A stretch of 64,000 nucleotides of DNA, taken from positions 24,364,451 to 24,428,450 of the forward strand of contig CM043948.1 of NCBI GenBank assembly GCA_014529385.2, written 5' to 3'. Below are positions 31,101-41,172 of this stretch, in pieces; position 1 is the stretch's first letter; every line of letters begins with the position of its first letter. This DNA is from Adiantum capillus-veneris. Taxonomy: Eukaryota; Streptophyta; Polypodiopsida; Polypodiales; Pteridaceae. Made by a program: the position numbers and the translations under genes. The notes beneath the pieces were generated by a model. It had not been told where the DNA came from, did not search any database, and saw only the letters and a list, made by a program, of their open reading frames with translations.

Positions 31101-32055
31101 CATACCCAAAATTACCTTTGGTGTAGTCTTGGAAATATTGCTTGTGTGGTGTCGCATGGAATGAAGCCCCGGAATCTACTATCCAGGAATTAGACACATT
31201 GTCTAATGAGAGAATTAGAGCATCTTGCTCTACTTTACCTGCCACATTGGCCTCCGATGTTGGCTTGTTGTCTTGAGACTCTGTCTCCTTCTTCTTCTTG
31301 GACCAGCAATCCTTCTTGACGTGGCCCTTCTTCCCGTAGTTCCAACATTCAAGAATTGACTTTGTGCGTGACTTGCTCCGCCTTGAGCGATCACGAACCT
31401 TTTGGTTTTTGAACCTCTCCTTAAGCCTTCCTCTTGTTTCCACTGATAGTGCAGCACTTGATGATTCTCCTGTGCTTCTCCTTCGCATTTCCTCGCTTAG
31501 GAGAACACCCACAACATCATCAAACTTAAGAGTATTTGTGCCAGAGATAGAATTACTTACAGCCATCACAAGGCTGTCCCAACTATCCGGTAGAGATGAT
31601 AGTATAAGGAGAGCTCGCACTTCGTCATCGAAATTGATTTTCACTGATCGAAGTTGACTTATGTTTGTGTTAAAGTCATTTAGGTGTTCTGCAACTGAAC
31701 CATTCTCTGCCATCTTTAGATTGAACAAGCGCTTCATAAGAAATACCTTATTGGATGCCGATGGTTTCTCGTAGAAGTCGTCAAGTGACTTCATCAAGTC
31801 CTCCGTGGGGTTCATCTTCGAAACATGGAAGGCCACCGTTGACGCCAAGCTTAACCGGATTGTTCCCAGTGCCTTTCGATCAAGGACAATCCATGCTTCA
31901 TCTGCCATTGTTGCGGGCTTCTTCGCAAGACCGCCTAGTGGCAAATAGAGGTCCTTCTGGTAGAGATAGTCTTCAATCTGCATCTTCCAATGTTGGTAGT
32001 TTTTGCCGTTGAACTTCTCAATCTTGAGCTTCCCTTCCTCCGCCATAACTCCCAC
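28165..32055 (-). CDS. COP-G copia gag-pol polyprotein, 1296 residues
   Basis: A self-processing polyprotein for copia particle formation and reverse transcription. From the N-terminus: gag with KFNGKNYQHWKMQIEDYLYQ (residues about 14-33). The zinc knuckle at 237-250 reads CWNYGKKGHVKKDC, so Tyr240 stands where the second Cys belongs. Protease WIVDSGASFHATP has Asp294. The integrase has HYRLGHM and CEDCVYGKQKRVNF (HHCC), then HSDVWGP, LRSDNGGEY and QQNGISERMNR for D-D-E. RT has FSPVVRMNSIR and YVDD at 977-980. RNase H has YADADMAGD, STTEAEYVA and YSDSQSA. All catalytic residues look intact apart from the knuckle. ATG 32046 is an alternative start. The length is normal for copia of the Tnt1/Tork type. 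Confidence 0.95.
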   Translation of the reverse strand: MGVMAEEGKLKIEKFNGKNYQHWKMQIEDYLYQKDLYLPLGGLAKKPATMADEAWIVLDRKALGTIRLSLASTVAFHVSKMNPTEDLMKSLDDFYEKPSASNKVFLMKRLFNLKMAENGSVAEHLNDFNTNISQLRSVKINFDDEVRALLILSSLPDSWDSLVMAVSNSISGTNTLKFDDVVGVLLSEEMRRRSTGESSSAALSVETRGRLKERFKNQKVRDRSRRSKSRTKSILECWNYGKKGHVKKDCWSKKKKETESQDNKPTSEANVAGKVEQDALILSLDNVSNSWIVDSGASFHATPHKQYFQDYTKGNFGYVYLGDDEACEIVGKGTVSVKTANGNEWKLKDVRHVPSLRKNLISTGQLDDEGHNIAFGNKRWKISKGSLVVAKGEKVGTLYLCTVSTQPSACAATTEVDSAVWHYRLGHMSAKGMQILQTKKLLPGLKEVDLEFCEDCVYGKQKRVNFQKSGNERKNKKLELVHSDVWGPASTPSLGGSLYYVTFIDDATRKTWVYVMKNKSDVFSIFQRWKAFVENETGTKVKCLRSDNGGEYCSQAFESFCASNGIRRQRTTPRTPQQNGISERMNRTIMERARSMRLHAGLLLQLWAEAVSTSVHLINRSPSTALDGGVPEEAWTGKSVNYAFLKVFGCEAFMHIDRSLRSKLDAKSKKCFFIGYGEGDFGYRLWNLEDGKILRSRDVIFNKQNMYKDYLERKKTKETGDECMELEDDEDSRTANGDNVQQRQPNEEPQPIPRRSTRASRPPERFVPSFNHLLISDSGEPDSYEEAIQHESKEEWMKSMQVEMDSLHRNQTWELVELPKGKRALQKKWVYKLKEEEGGKKRYKSRLVVKGFSQKKGIDFNEIFSPVVRMNSIRLVLSLVAAHDLNLEQMDVNTAFPHGDLEEEIYMLQPKGYEVKGKEKMVCRLKKSLYGLKQASRQWYLKFDRWMLDHGFTRCNSDHCVYTENLGDGKFIILMLYVDDMLIVSANMQDIKDLKEELSKYFSMKDLGAAKRILGMKISRDRTKKTIKLSQEDYIKKVLERFAMQNAKPISTPLAGHFKLTKDMCPKTQEEIAYMSKVPYATAVGSLMYAMVWTRPDIAHAVGVVSRFMDNPGKEHWQAVKWILRYVKGTTTNALYFGGTDIFLEGYADADMAGDKDTRRSTTGYVFTIGGTAVSWASKLQKVVSLSTTEAEYVAMTEASKEILWLHRFLEELGFKQDNCVLYSDSQSAIHLAKNSAFHSRTKHIEVRYHFIRTLLEEGQLKLGKVHTSENPTNMFTKVVNKEKLSFCSSSIGIQG

Positions 32056-32105
32056 TCAATTCAAGGAATCCTTTCCTTGAGATAATTTAGCTACGAGCAA
32101 ACCTT

Positions 32106-32117
32106 GCTCTGATACCA
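32106..32117 (-). other. COP-G primer binding site
   Basis: TGGTATCAGAGC in element orientation, exact initiator tRNA-Met complement, 2 bp from the LTR. Confidence 0.95.
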
Positions 32118-32119
32118 GT

Positions 32120-32920
32120 TGTTAGGAAATAAGACGTAGCTAAATAGATAATTGAGTAGATTACTTAATGGAGAGAGACAGATTTATATACACGAGATTA
32201 TAGAGTAGAGAGAGAGAGAGAGAGTACACACGATATACGTGGTTCACCCAATGTGAGCTACGTCCACGGGAAAGCAGCCACTCAATGGCTTTAGTACTTC
32301 AAAACAAGAAGTAGTTTAGAAAGGGATTATACCCTTAATGGAGCTCCCGCCTTGCTTCACTCTCACCACCTCACACTCACCTTGTTCCATCAACTTCACA
32401 CTATGAAATGTGTGTAGAAATGGCCTCCTTTTATAGGCCAAAAGGGCTGCCCTCTCTTATGAGAGACAGCCATGTGTAGCCGCCCTTGTGCGAATAAGTC
32501 CAAATCGGACCCTCCAATCCGCCCATGTGTGGCTGCCCTTGAGAAGACAAGTCCGCTTTTGAATTCGGCCACCGGCCATTGAATTCGGCCACGGCCACCG
32601 GCCATTGACTTCCGACCACCGGCCATCGGCCATTGACTACCGGCCACAGGCCAACCGACCGGTTGTTTTCCGACCACTTTCCGGCCGCCGTCCGGCCATA
32701 ATATTCCGACAAAAAAGAATATTCCGGCAAAAAAAAAAGTCTCGGGGGCCTCCGCCTCCGAGGCCTTTAAAGTTGCCCCTGATTCTTGTCCGTGAAAATT
32801 TTGGTTTCCAGTGAGTGATTTTCCTTCACGCACGATGGCTTCTCCTCATAATGGGGGCCTTACAAATGTGCGCTTTTACCACAGAAAATTACAAGGGTAA
32901 ATCAGGCTCCATACTTAACA
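32120..32920 (-). repeat. COP-G 5' LTR
   Basis: 801 bp. It carries a short tandem duplication around 32700-32740 (AATATTCCG...AATATTCCGG plus A-run) that the 3' LTR lacks. Confidence 0.96.
32427..32435 (-). promoter_or_regulatory. TATA box of COP-G 5' LTR
   Basis: TATAAAAGG on the minus strand inside the 5' LTR, conserved in the 3' LTR. The likely element promoter, upstream of the open polyprotein frame. Confidence 0.6.
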
Positions 32921-32925
32921 GATCG

Positions 32926-35751
32926 AACCATTTCTTTCTCTAGAGGGGTTGATTGTCAAGGAATGTTTCAATCTGAAGAGCTGTAATAGGGACCTCTCTG
33001 TAATCCCCTCTGTTGTTTGGTTCAATTTCTGGGAGCATCTTTTGCTACCATAATCGAACCTCTTGCCGCATCAACGGTAGAGCGATCATTTCATGCCCAA
33101 AATTTTTTACAACCTCATTTGGAGTGATCATGAGGAGGGCAGCTGATTCCAGCACTTTCAATTCATATTGCAGATATGCCTTGTGTGACGGGTCTTTGAC
33201 TTCTGAGATCCAACGCTGAATTTCATCTTTGGCCGACTCTGAGGTGGATGTCGTGGTTGGATCTGTAGACTCTTGCGTACCTTTTCTAGTGCTTGTAGTT
33301 GCTATCTCCGTTGTTGAGTTTCAAACTCAAAGTGATCTGATCTTTCTCCCTGCTCAAATTCTCATGTGTATGGCTGATCCTTTGTTTGATTGGCTTTCAG
33401 ATCCTCTACTTCCTTTCTTGCCTCAGCCAACTGCTTTTTCAAGTCTTCAATTTCCTCATCCTTTGCCTGCTGTAGGGCCCTATGATATGCTGTCATGATC
33501 TCTCTATCATTATTTTTTTTGTGTTAGGGCTTCTTTTAAATCCTTGATCTCCTGGCTCAAGGAAGTAGAGCTTGCAGGCATAGTCGAAGAGGAGGGTGTC
33601 TCCTGTATTGCCAATAGTTGAGTGAGAGACCTGCTAACCACGGCATACGAGCCTTGTAGCTTCTCATTCTGTTCCTTTTCCCTGGTTAGCTCCTCCTCGA
33701 GGCGTTGTTGTTCGATTTGTAAAGCTGAATTCACCTCATTGAAATGCTACACTTCTTTATAATAGTAGCTTGCATTCTCTCTTTCTCTCCGCAGCTCCGA
33801 TTGCGCCTGGACTTTTGCGTTCTTTAGTGCCTCTATTTGTTGCTTCAATTGCGCAGATTCTACTGATGTTCGAGATACGTCCTTTTTGCTATCTTCCAAT
33901 TCCAACTCCCTGAGGTTATAAAGAGCTCTTTGACATTGGAATTGAAGCTTGATCTGCTCTAAGTGACTATCAATATCAAAGGAGCTAACTATATCTGCTC
34001 CTTCTTTTATGGCGGCTTGAGTGCGTTGCGTTCTTGGCCCCTGCTGATCTGAATGCTCGACCACTTCAGCTTGGTTTTCCTTTTGTTTTAAACCTTATAT
34101 TGCATCAGAGGTTGTGGTAGGCTTTGTCTGTGATTCCGTTTGTTGATTGCCTTGCTGCTTCGTCTGCTTTTCATATGCTCTTTGCTCTAACTGTCCTGCA
34201 CTTTCCCCTTTCTCTTATTGTGACCTCTCTGAAACTGTCTCAACATCCTTGGGCGAACTGAGGTCTTGGTCTTGTCCTTCCTGTGTCTCGTGATGTCTCT
34301 CTCCGTGAGAGAGACTTTTCTCCTCTTTCCTTTTTCCGGATTCGTCAGATGATTCTAAATCATCGACGCGTTGCTTCTTTGATTCTTCTTGCTGCCGCTG
34401 CTCCATCTTTTGTTTGAGCTCATTGTGAATTCTTTGCCGCACGGCACTGGCAATTTCTTGTTTCTCTTTAGCTTCCTTCCGCTTTTGTTGCTTGATCCTC
34501 TCCAAGGCCTCTGTCTGCTTGCGTATCAACGGAACATCCTCGACTTCATCATCTTCTTTCTCGTCATCCACTTCTGTCTCTTGGGTTTGCTGGTGATCTT
34601 TCTTTTGTTGGCGGAGCTTTTTCCTCAATGCCTGTGCCTCTTCCATTGTGCTCTGGGCATGAGTGATGGGGATAGCTTCTGTCAAATGTGTAGCCTTTTT
34701 CTTTAATCGAGTGTATCCCAGGGTGTAAGGGGTATCCTTCTCTTCCTCCGAAGACTGGTACTCAGAAGGAGTATCCCGTGGGTTGGATCCCTCCTCCTGG
34801 CTGCTCCGAGCATCCAAATCTGTTTTCTCACTATCCGAATCTTTTGGAGGTGCACTTTTCCTGGTTTGTTTGACTCTAGGATTCGGTCTTATAGAAGGCC
34901 CTGCCACTGGTCTCACAGCTCTTTTGGACTTGTGGATTAGGTCAATTTTTGCTTGAGCAGGTGGTAGATCATCAATCATGCCCAATGCTTGATAGGCTAT
35001 TCGTGTGAGTATGGGTCCTCCATTCATGTAAGCTTTACTTCTTTGACTGCCCTTTAGATTTGCTTCCACAATGGTGTCAAGAAGGTAGTTGCCAAAGTCG
35101 CAACTGACCACCCTGCCTTTAGCCAAACCCATCGCCATCACCACTGCCATATGCAACAAAGGTTCAATATATCTGGGTGGCTTCTGTACCTTGAAATGCT
35201 AGGATATGAGACGCAACGGCAACTCCATTTCTGAGTAGATCAGGTCCTAACATGTTAGCTTGTGACCATGTTGTTTCAAAAAGGCCTTATCATTGTTGAT
35301 TGCCTTTGTTTTTTGCAAGAGTTTGTGCATCCCTTGTGGCAGATGGAGGGCTTCATTTATGATTTCAGCTGTAATTTTTACTTTAACGACTGCCCCACCC
35401 TTGTTTGTTAGAGTTTCTTCCCCATTGTACTGAATTGTGCTTATGAGCTCGTGAGCCCGTCCGTTCCCAAGGAGGCAGTCTCAAGAAATTGTCGAGCTGT
35501 AAACACCTGACCCCTGCTTGCACTTCTGGATTCTAGTGCAAAGTCCACATTTCCTGGGGAAAGATGGTGGCCTTTACAATTTCTCCGTCTGGGGCTTGGA
35601 ACATTCCAATGAAAATGTTTGCCAGAATTGCTTCAAGTACTTGTTCTGTGAGGTGAGCTTTCTCGTTCGATGAGATATCGGTTATCTCATAGGGTGCCAC
35701 ATGCCACTTCTTTTGTGCTTTCCTTCGAGGCATCCTGTTGCCAATTTGCAA
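32926..35751 (-). pseudogene. ORF-X copy 2, N-terminal to coiled-coil part
   Basis: From 35751 down: MQIGNRMPRRKAQKKWHVAP, FIGMFQAPDGEIV and FPQEMW (compare GVFKDPEGNAVE and PQE in copy 1). A stop-containing stretch follows, then 35159-34215 with MAVVMAMGLAKGRVVSCDFG, NYLLDTIVEANLKG and ILTRIAYQALGMIDDLPPAQ, then a long K/E/Q-rich tail. 34064-33510 is a typical coiled coil (LELEDSKKDV, QIEALKNAKVQAQSELRRER, LEEELTREKEQNEKLQG). 33240-32926 continues into the C-terminal segment beyond COP-G. The original product was perhaps near 1000 residues. Unknown function. Several stops and frameshifts make it nonfunctional. Confidence 0.55.
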
Positions 35752-35759
35752 GTGAAATT

Positions 35760-36640
35760 AGATTTTAGCCATTGATCAAAGTTGTTGGAAAGTGTAAACT
35801 ATGTGATGGTATTGGCAAGATATTGAAGAATCGTCAACATTCATCTCACCGATGCTACGACGTTCCTGGGATGATCTCTGCTCACCCTCACGTGCGGCCT
35901 TCGATGCAAACGTTGCGAACAAGCAAATATGTATGCATACGATTTGTGATGTCCTTGAGCACCATGGTAGTTGTTGCATGAGGAAGCAAAGGATGAAAAG
36001 AGAGAGGGGGGAGGGAGAGAGAGGAACATGGGAGAAGACAAGGGGGTAGTGGGGGAGAGAGAGAGAGAGTGGAGAAGGAGGAGAGAAGGGGGCAGGGAGG
36101 GAGAGGGAGGAACATGGGAGGAGAGAAGGGGACAGTGGGAGAGAGGGAGAGAGGAGAGGAGGAGGAGAGAAGGGGCAGGGAGGGAGAGGAGAGGGAGAAA
36201 GGAGGGAGGAGGAAGAGAGAAGAAAGGTTTTTTTTTTGGGGGGAGTTTTTTTTTGAAAAATTGGACTTTTAGTGCTTGTAAGTTTAAAAAAATGTCAAAA
36301 AATACTTTTTTGATATGGATATATGTTGGGGGGGAGTTTTAAGTCAAAAATAAGTAAAAATAAGTTTTTTTAAAAAAAGTCAAATTTTGACTCTTAGTGA
36401 TCCACGTTTTTGATCATGTGGCCACACCTCTTTACTCCCTTCACTTTCAAAAAGCTAGAGAGAGAAGGTGACCTCTTAGGTCCACATCCTACATGTGTCT
36501 AAAAAAAAGGCTAGAAAAGCCTACTCAAAACTAGCTTCTTGAATGCCCTTGTCCCCTTAACCCTACACACCATTAGCCTTAATCCCTAAAAATTAGGATT
36601 CCTTACAAGGCCCATGCAAGGTTCATATTTCTCCTAATGC
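35760..36640. other. Noncoding stretch between ORF-X copy 2 and COP-E
   Basis: 35760-35990 has no supported gene. 35995-36225 is a purine-rich repeat. 36226-36420 has long T, G and A runs. 36430-36641 should be the start of the COP-E 3' LTR in minus orientation. No second copy of this LTR was found. Confidence 0.4.
35995..36225. repeat. Purine-only tract with 84-bp internal repeat
   Basis: Almost entirely G and A on the plus strand. GGAACATGGGAG recurs at about 36026 and 36109, and GGCAGGGAGGGAGAGG recurs about 85 bp apart, so it is a roughly two-copy tandem repeat. Frequent GGG runs could form G-quadruplexes. Translated frames are artefacts. Confidence 0.75.
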
Positions 36641-38238
36641 ACTCCCCCTCGAGCTCTGCATGTCGCAGAGTCCAAGCATAAACGTCGAAGCTTCTCAGCT
36701 CCGAGGGCCTTGGTAAAGATATCTGCTATCTGCTCCTCTGTGCTAACGTAGACCAAGTCGATGTCGCCCGCCAACACTAGCTCTCGAACGTAGTGGTAAT
36801 GGACCTCTATGTGTTTGGTCCTGGCATGGAACACTGGGTTCCTAGCCAACTGCATGCTGCTGAGGTTGTCACAATGGATGAAAATCTGCTGGTCCACCTG
36901 CACTCCCAAGTCCTCAAGTAATGTGCATAGCCAAGCTACCTCGCACGCCGCAACTGCTGCACCTCTGTACTCGGCCTCTGTGATCGATAAAGCAACCGTA
37001 GGCTGCTTTTTGCTGCTCCAAGTAACAGCAGCACTCCCAAAAGAGAACATGAAGCCACTCGTAGATCTCCTATCAACAATGCTACCTGCCCAATTTGCAT
37101 CTGTATACCCATACAATGCTAATGGTGCATCTGCTGCATAGAACAATGCGTAGTCAAGAGTACCTTGCACATACCTAAGTGTGCGTCGTACTCCATCCAA
37201 ATGTGGCTTCCTCGGAAGCTGCATGAACTGACTCTCCAAGACTACTGTGTAGCTCAAGTTTGGCCTCGTGATAGTCAAGTAGATTAGACTACCCACAATC
37301 TTCCTGTACATGTTGACATCCTCAACAACATCACCCTTCTCTGCACTCAGCTTTGTATTCACATCCAAGGGAATAGAAATTGGCTTACAATCAGCCATAC
37401 CATACTTTGACAACATGTCCAAAGCATACTGTCTCTGTGATAGCCATACACCCTCTGGAGTCCTGATCACCTCAATGCTTAGAAAGTAGCACAACTCGCC
37501 TAAATCTTTCATTTCAAACTCCTGTTTGAGAAGACCCTTCACATGGTCAATCTCCATAGCATTGTCACCAACAATAATAAGGTCATCTACATATATGGTA
37601 ATGACCACAATCCCCACATCACTCTCACGTACATAGAGTGAATGATCAACATGAGCTCTCCTAAAACCAATACTAACAAGATACTTGGCAATCCTGTCAT
37701 ACCATGCTCTAGAGCTCTGCTTCAAACCATACAAAGCTTTGAGAAGTTTGCATACATAATCTGGGTAACCTGGATCGACATAACCAAGTGGCTGATCCAT
37801 ATACACTTCCTCTTGCAACTCACCATTCAAGAAGGCATTCTTTACATCCATTTGATGCATAATCCATCCTCTAGATGCAGCCACTGCTATGACAGCTCTC
37901 ACAGTCGTCATCTTTGCCACTGGAGCAAAGGTCTCCTCATAGTCTATGCCATACGTCTGTGCATAACCCTTTGCGACCAGCCTTGCCTTGTGACGCTCAA
38001 TGTTACCATCAGCCTTATGCTTGGTTTTATACACCCATTTATAGCCAATAGTTTTCTTGCCACTTGGCAATGGCACCAACTCCCATGTGTCGTTTGCTTC
38101 CAATGCAGCCATCTCTTCATTCATTGCATCATCCCAATGCACATTTCCAACTACATCCTCAAAACATGTGGGCTCCACATCCTGTATCACCTTAGCCATG
38201 TAGGCTTGGTGATGCGTTAGATACCCATCATAAGTCAA
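36634..38238 (-). pseudogene. COP-E reverse transcriptase and RNase H
   Basis: NDTWELVPLPSGKKTIGYKW opens RT, followed by ARLVAKGYAQTYGIDYEETF, VKNAFLNGELQEEVYMDQP, ALYGLKQSSRAWYDRI and ITIYVDDLIIVG (YVDD). RNase H follows with YTDANWAGSIVDRRSTSGF (D), ALSITEAEYRGAA (E), FIHCDNLSSMQLARNP (D), HIEVHYHYVRELV and IADIFTKALGAEKL. All motifs are intact. The stop codon (36636-36634) lies within the first bases of the 3' LTR. An in-frame TAG at 38242-38244 separates this part from integrase. Confidence 0.93.
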
Positions 38239-38241
38239 TTT

Positions 38242-40290
38242 CTAAACTGGATTTCTGACTCTATTAGATCTGCGCGGTCTTGGGTCACTCCTTTGCCCTC
38301 TAGCATCTTCTTGTACTTTCCTTACACCAGGTGTCCTGACAGCCGAAATTTCAAATCCCTCATGGAGACTTTGTTCAGAACCATCTGAATCCATGTCTAC
38401 ATGTGAAAAACGTGATGATGCATCAACCATAAAGGGAGGTTCATCAACCTTTTCCTTTCCTTTTCGTGATACATTCCCTGTACCTGTTGGTGGAGTAACC
38501 TCCGTACGTAGTCTACCATTCCATGGTTTCTCAACAGAGCCACGAGAAGAGGACTCTTGAGGTCCACTCAAAACCTGTGACTGTGGCCTCACATTTTGTA
38601 CAACCACATCATCTTTTACATCAGCCCTAATAGTGCCATGTGCATTACTGTACCAGCTGCTCATCTCATCAAAGACTACATCTCTGCTCACTCGTAATTC
38701 TCGTGTAGTAGGATTGTAGCACCTGTACCCCTTTTGTTCAAGGGAATATCCCACAAGAATACATTTCTCTACTTTAGGATCCAATTTCCTACGCAACTCA
38801 TCTGTTACATGCACGTAAGCTATGCAGCCAAACACTTTCAAGTGTGCAAAATCAGGCTTTGTACCTGTAAACTTTTCCTCAGGTGTTACATCATGCACCG
38901 CACCTATAGGTGTCCTGTTCATAATGTACACAACTGTATTTACGGCTTCAGCCCAGAAATGATGAGGCATGTTCTTCTCATTCATCAATGCACGTGAAAC
39001 CTCTGCAATGTGCCTATTTTTCCTTTCTGCGACCCCATTCTGTTGTGGAGTATATCTGCATGTAAACTGCCTGCGTATACCATGCATTCGTAGAAAATCT
39101 GAAAAATCATTGGAGAAGTACTCTCCCCCTCCATCTGACCTCAATGTCTTGATTTTCATATCTGTCTCCTTCTCAATCATGACTTTGAAGTCTTGAAAGT
39201 GACCAAACACTTCACTTTTGTTACGCATGAAGTAGACCCATACTTTCCTTGTATGGTCATCAATGAAAGAGACATAATACCTGCAACCATGTATACTTGC
39301 AGTATCGGTTGGACCCCAAACATCTGTGTGCACCACCTCAAGTGGCTTTTTACATACATTGCGCTCATGTGGAAATGAGCCCTTTGACTGTTTTCCAAAC
39401 TCGCATGCTGCACACACTTTATGCATACCATCCACCTTGAATTTGGGCAAACCTTTTACAATCTGTTTTGATTGCATGCTGCGCAATCTCTGCTCATTGA
39501 CATGGCCAATGCGTTTGTGCCAAATGTCAACATCAGCCACAACACATGTGCCCTGTGCAAATAATGCAGCTTTTACCTCAGGCATATCTACATTCAGCGT
39601 AAACATTCTGCCCACACATTTGCCCTCTGTGATCAGCTTACAGCCGTTTTGGAAATCTTCTACATAACATCCATTTGGATTGAAGCGAACCTGCAAACCC
39701 TGCTCAACCATTTGTCCAACAACAACAAGATTCTTTGTAATGTTTGGGACATGAAGTACATCTACTAAGTACTTTGATTTCCCACTCTTCGTATTTAGAG
39801 GTATGTCCCCTACATGAGCAATGGGGTGAGTTGTGTCATCTCCTTTCTGCACATAGCCTGACACATTTGGTTTACGCATATCTCTAAACCACTTTCCACG
39901 AGACGTCATGTGATTAGAGGCACCTGAATCCACATACCAAACATCATCTTGGGTGAAATTCTCCGCAGTCATTGTATTCATTACATGCTGCATAACAAAC
40001 ATGCGCTCATTTTTGCTATCATCTGCATCTCTGCTAGTAGATGCATAGTTGCCTTGTTCTCTCTTTCCACTTGCTTTTCCCTTTGGACAATCACGTGACA
40101 TGTGACATCCTCGTTGCTGCCTGCTTGATCCTGCACCACGACCTCTTTGACTCCCCCTGCCGTGAGACTGGTTTCCCCTGCCACCTGTATTGTTTTGATT
40201 TGATTGACCTTCCAAAAATTGGCCCTTGCAACCCCTTGGGCCTCGACCACGACCTCTACCTCTACCTCTGTTGGAGTTAGAATAGAAGGC
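38242..40290 (-). pseudogene. COP-E zinc-knuckle remnant, protease and integrase
   Basis: An R/G-rich stretch (RGRGRGRGRG) leads to RQQRGCHMSRDCPKGK, where only the His and last two Cys positions of a CCHC knuckle remain because the first CxxC is gone. The protease has DVWYVDSGASNHMTSRG and VPNITKNLVVVGQM. The integrase has WHKRIGHVNEQRL, CAACEFGKQSKGSFP, HTDVWGPTDTAS, LRSDGGGEYF and QQNGVAERKNRHIAE, with all D-D-E residues present. The domain ends in RRSNRVRNPV and a TAG. The frame is shared with gag and RT. Confidence 0.92.
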
Positions 40291-40920
40291 CTATTCAGAA
40301 TTATTTCTGCCATGAGAAGAAGATATGTCAAGGTTCTTCTCCTCAAGAATAAGCATAGAAATCAAATCTTGGAACACGGGGATGTCATCTCTTGTATTCA
40401 TGGAAGACCTAAAATGTACATACTCATCTCCTAGACCATCCAAGCATGCACGGACAATGTCATCGTCTTCCACTGAGACTTTAATAGATCCAAGAGCCTC
40501 AATGATACTCTTGATCTTCAAGGCATAATCATTGATTGAGAGGTTGTTCCTCTTAACCTGATTTAGCTCCGACTTTAGTTGAAGCTTCCTGGCCTTGTTG
40601 TTCACCTCGAACACTCTGCCTAAGTTTCTACATGCAATGGCGGGGGTTTTAGCATCCTGTAGATAGCCCATCATGCCATCTGTGATGCTCATAGAAAGCC
40701 AATACATCACTTTGCTCTGGCCTTGTTGCCAGTCCCTCAAAGCTTTCCTTTGTTCTGCTGTAGCATTTGCCTCGGGAATCTCTGGTTCCTTTTCATTGTC
40801 TCCTTCTACATAGTCCCAATAACCTTTTCCTTTTAGGAAATTTGTTATTCTGAACTTCCATGCAGGGTAGTTATTTTTCTCAAGCTTCTCAGCAACAATC
40901 TGACTGAAACCGTCAGACAT
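40291..40920 (-). pseudogene. COP-E gag
   Basis: Copia gag of 209 codons to a TAG at 40291-40293. MSDGFSQIVAEKLEKNNYPA, then WKFRITNFLKGKGYWDYVEG, SKVMYWLSMSIT, KARKLQLKSELNQVKRNNLS and LDGLGDEYVHFRSSM form the usual UBN2 helix series. Coding sense continues in frame after the stop (AFYSNSNRGRGRG), so the TAG is a point mutation, most simply CAG to TAG. Confidence 0.92.
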
Positions 40921-41160
40921 CTTGAAGCACTAAGACAAAATAGCTGCAATCTGCAAAAACCTGCAAATTTGTTGAACCTGCTATCGTGGTACCTGTAACG
41001 CTTTCTACAGTCAACGAGTGTCCACAATCAAGCATACATACAACCACTGTACTTGTACAGTAAATCTCTGTATACTGCACTTTGGAGACCTGTTCAGAAA
41101 CTTGTGCGAACGAAGGGATTGTGATGCTCTTGCTCTCTTAGCCTCTCTTGTCTGCACCAG

Positions 41161-41172
41161 GCTCTGATACCA
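41161..41172 (-). other. COP-E primer binding site
   Basis: TGGTATCAGAGC in element orientation, directly abutting the LTR end (TACA in element orientation). Confidence 0.9.

Larger units (their letters stand above)
27269..32920 (-). mobile_element. COP-G: complete Ty1/copia element with one open polyprotein frame
   Basis: LTRs at 27269-28104 and 32120-32920 (TGTTAGGAAATAAG...ACTTAACA). Exact target duplication GATCG (27264-27268, 32921-32925), PBS at 32106-32117 and PPT at 28105-28113. The single frame 32055-28165 covers gag to RNase H. Outside the GA repeat the LTRs differ by about 14 substitutions in some 760 bp (about 2%). It may still be expressed, but its gag zinc knuckle has lost a Cys. 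It interrupts ORF-X copy 2 in register. Confidence 0.97.

Noticed and set aside
28165-32055. Long single ORF (1296 codons) as a possible host gene
   Set aside because: It has the full copia domain series and is flanked by matching LTRs, PBS, PPT and a target duplication.
32106-32117. tRNA-Met-like sequence as part of a tRNA gene (also 12683, 26735, 41161)
   Set aside because: Only the 12-nt 3' complement is present, next to an LTR, so these are primer binding sites.
35971-36342. Arg/Glu/Gly-rich ORF in the purine tract
   Set aside because: Pure purine sequence translates to R/E/G/K in any frame, with no other support.
38238-38248. Programmed readthrough at the COP-E amber stops
   Set aside because: The gag-side stop lies before the knuckle and the other between integrase and RT. 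Neither is the usual place for copia gag/pol control, so mutation is simpler.
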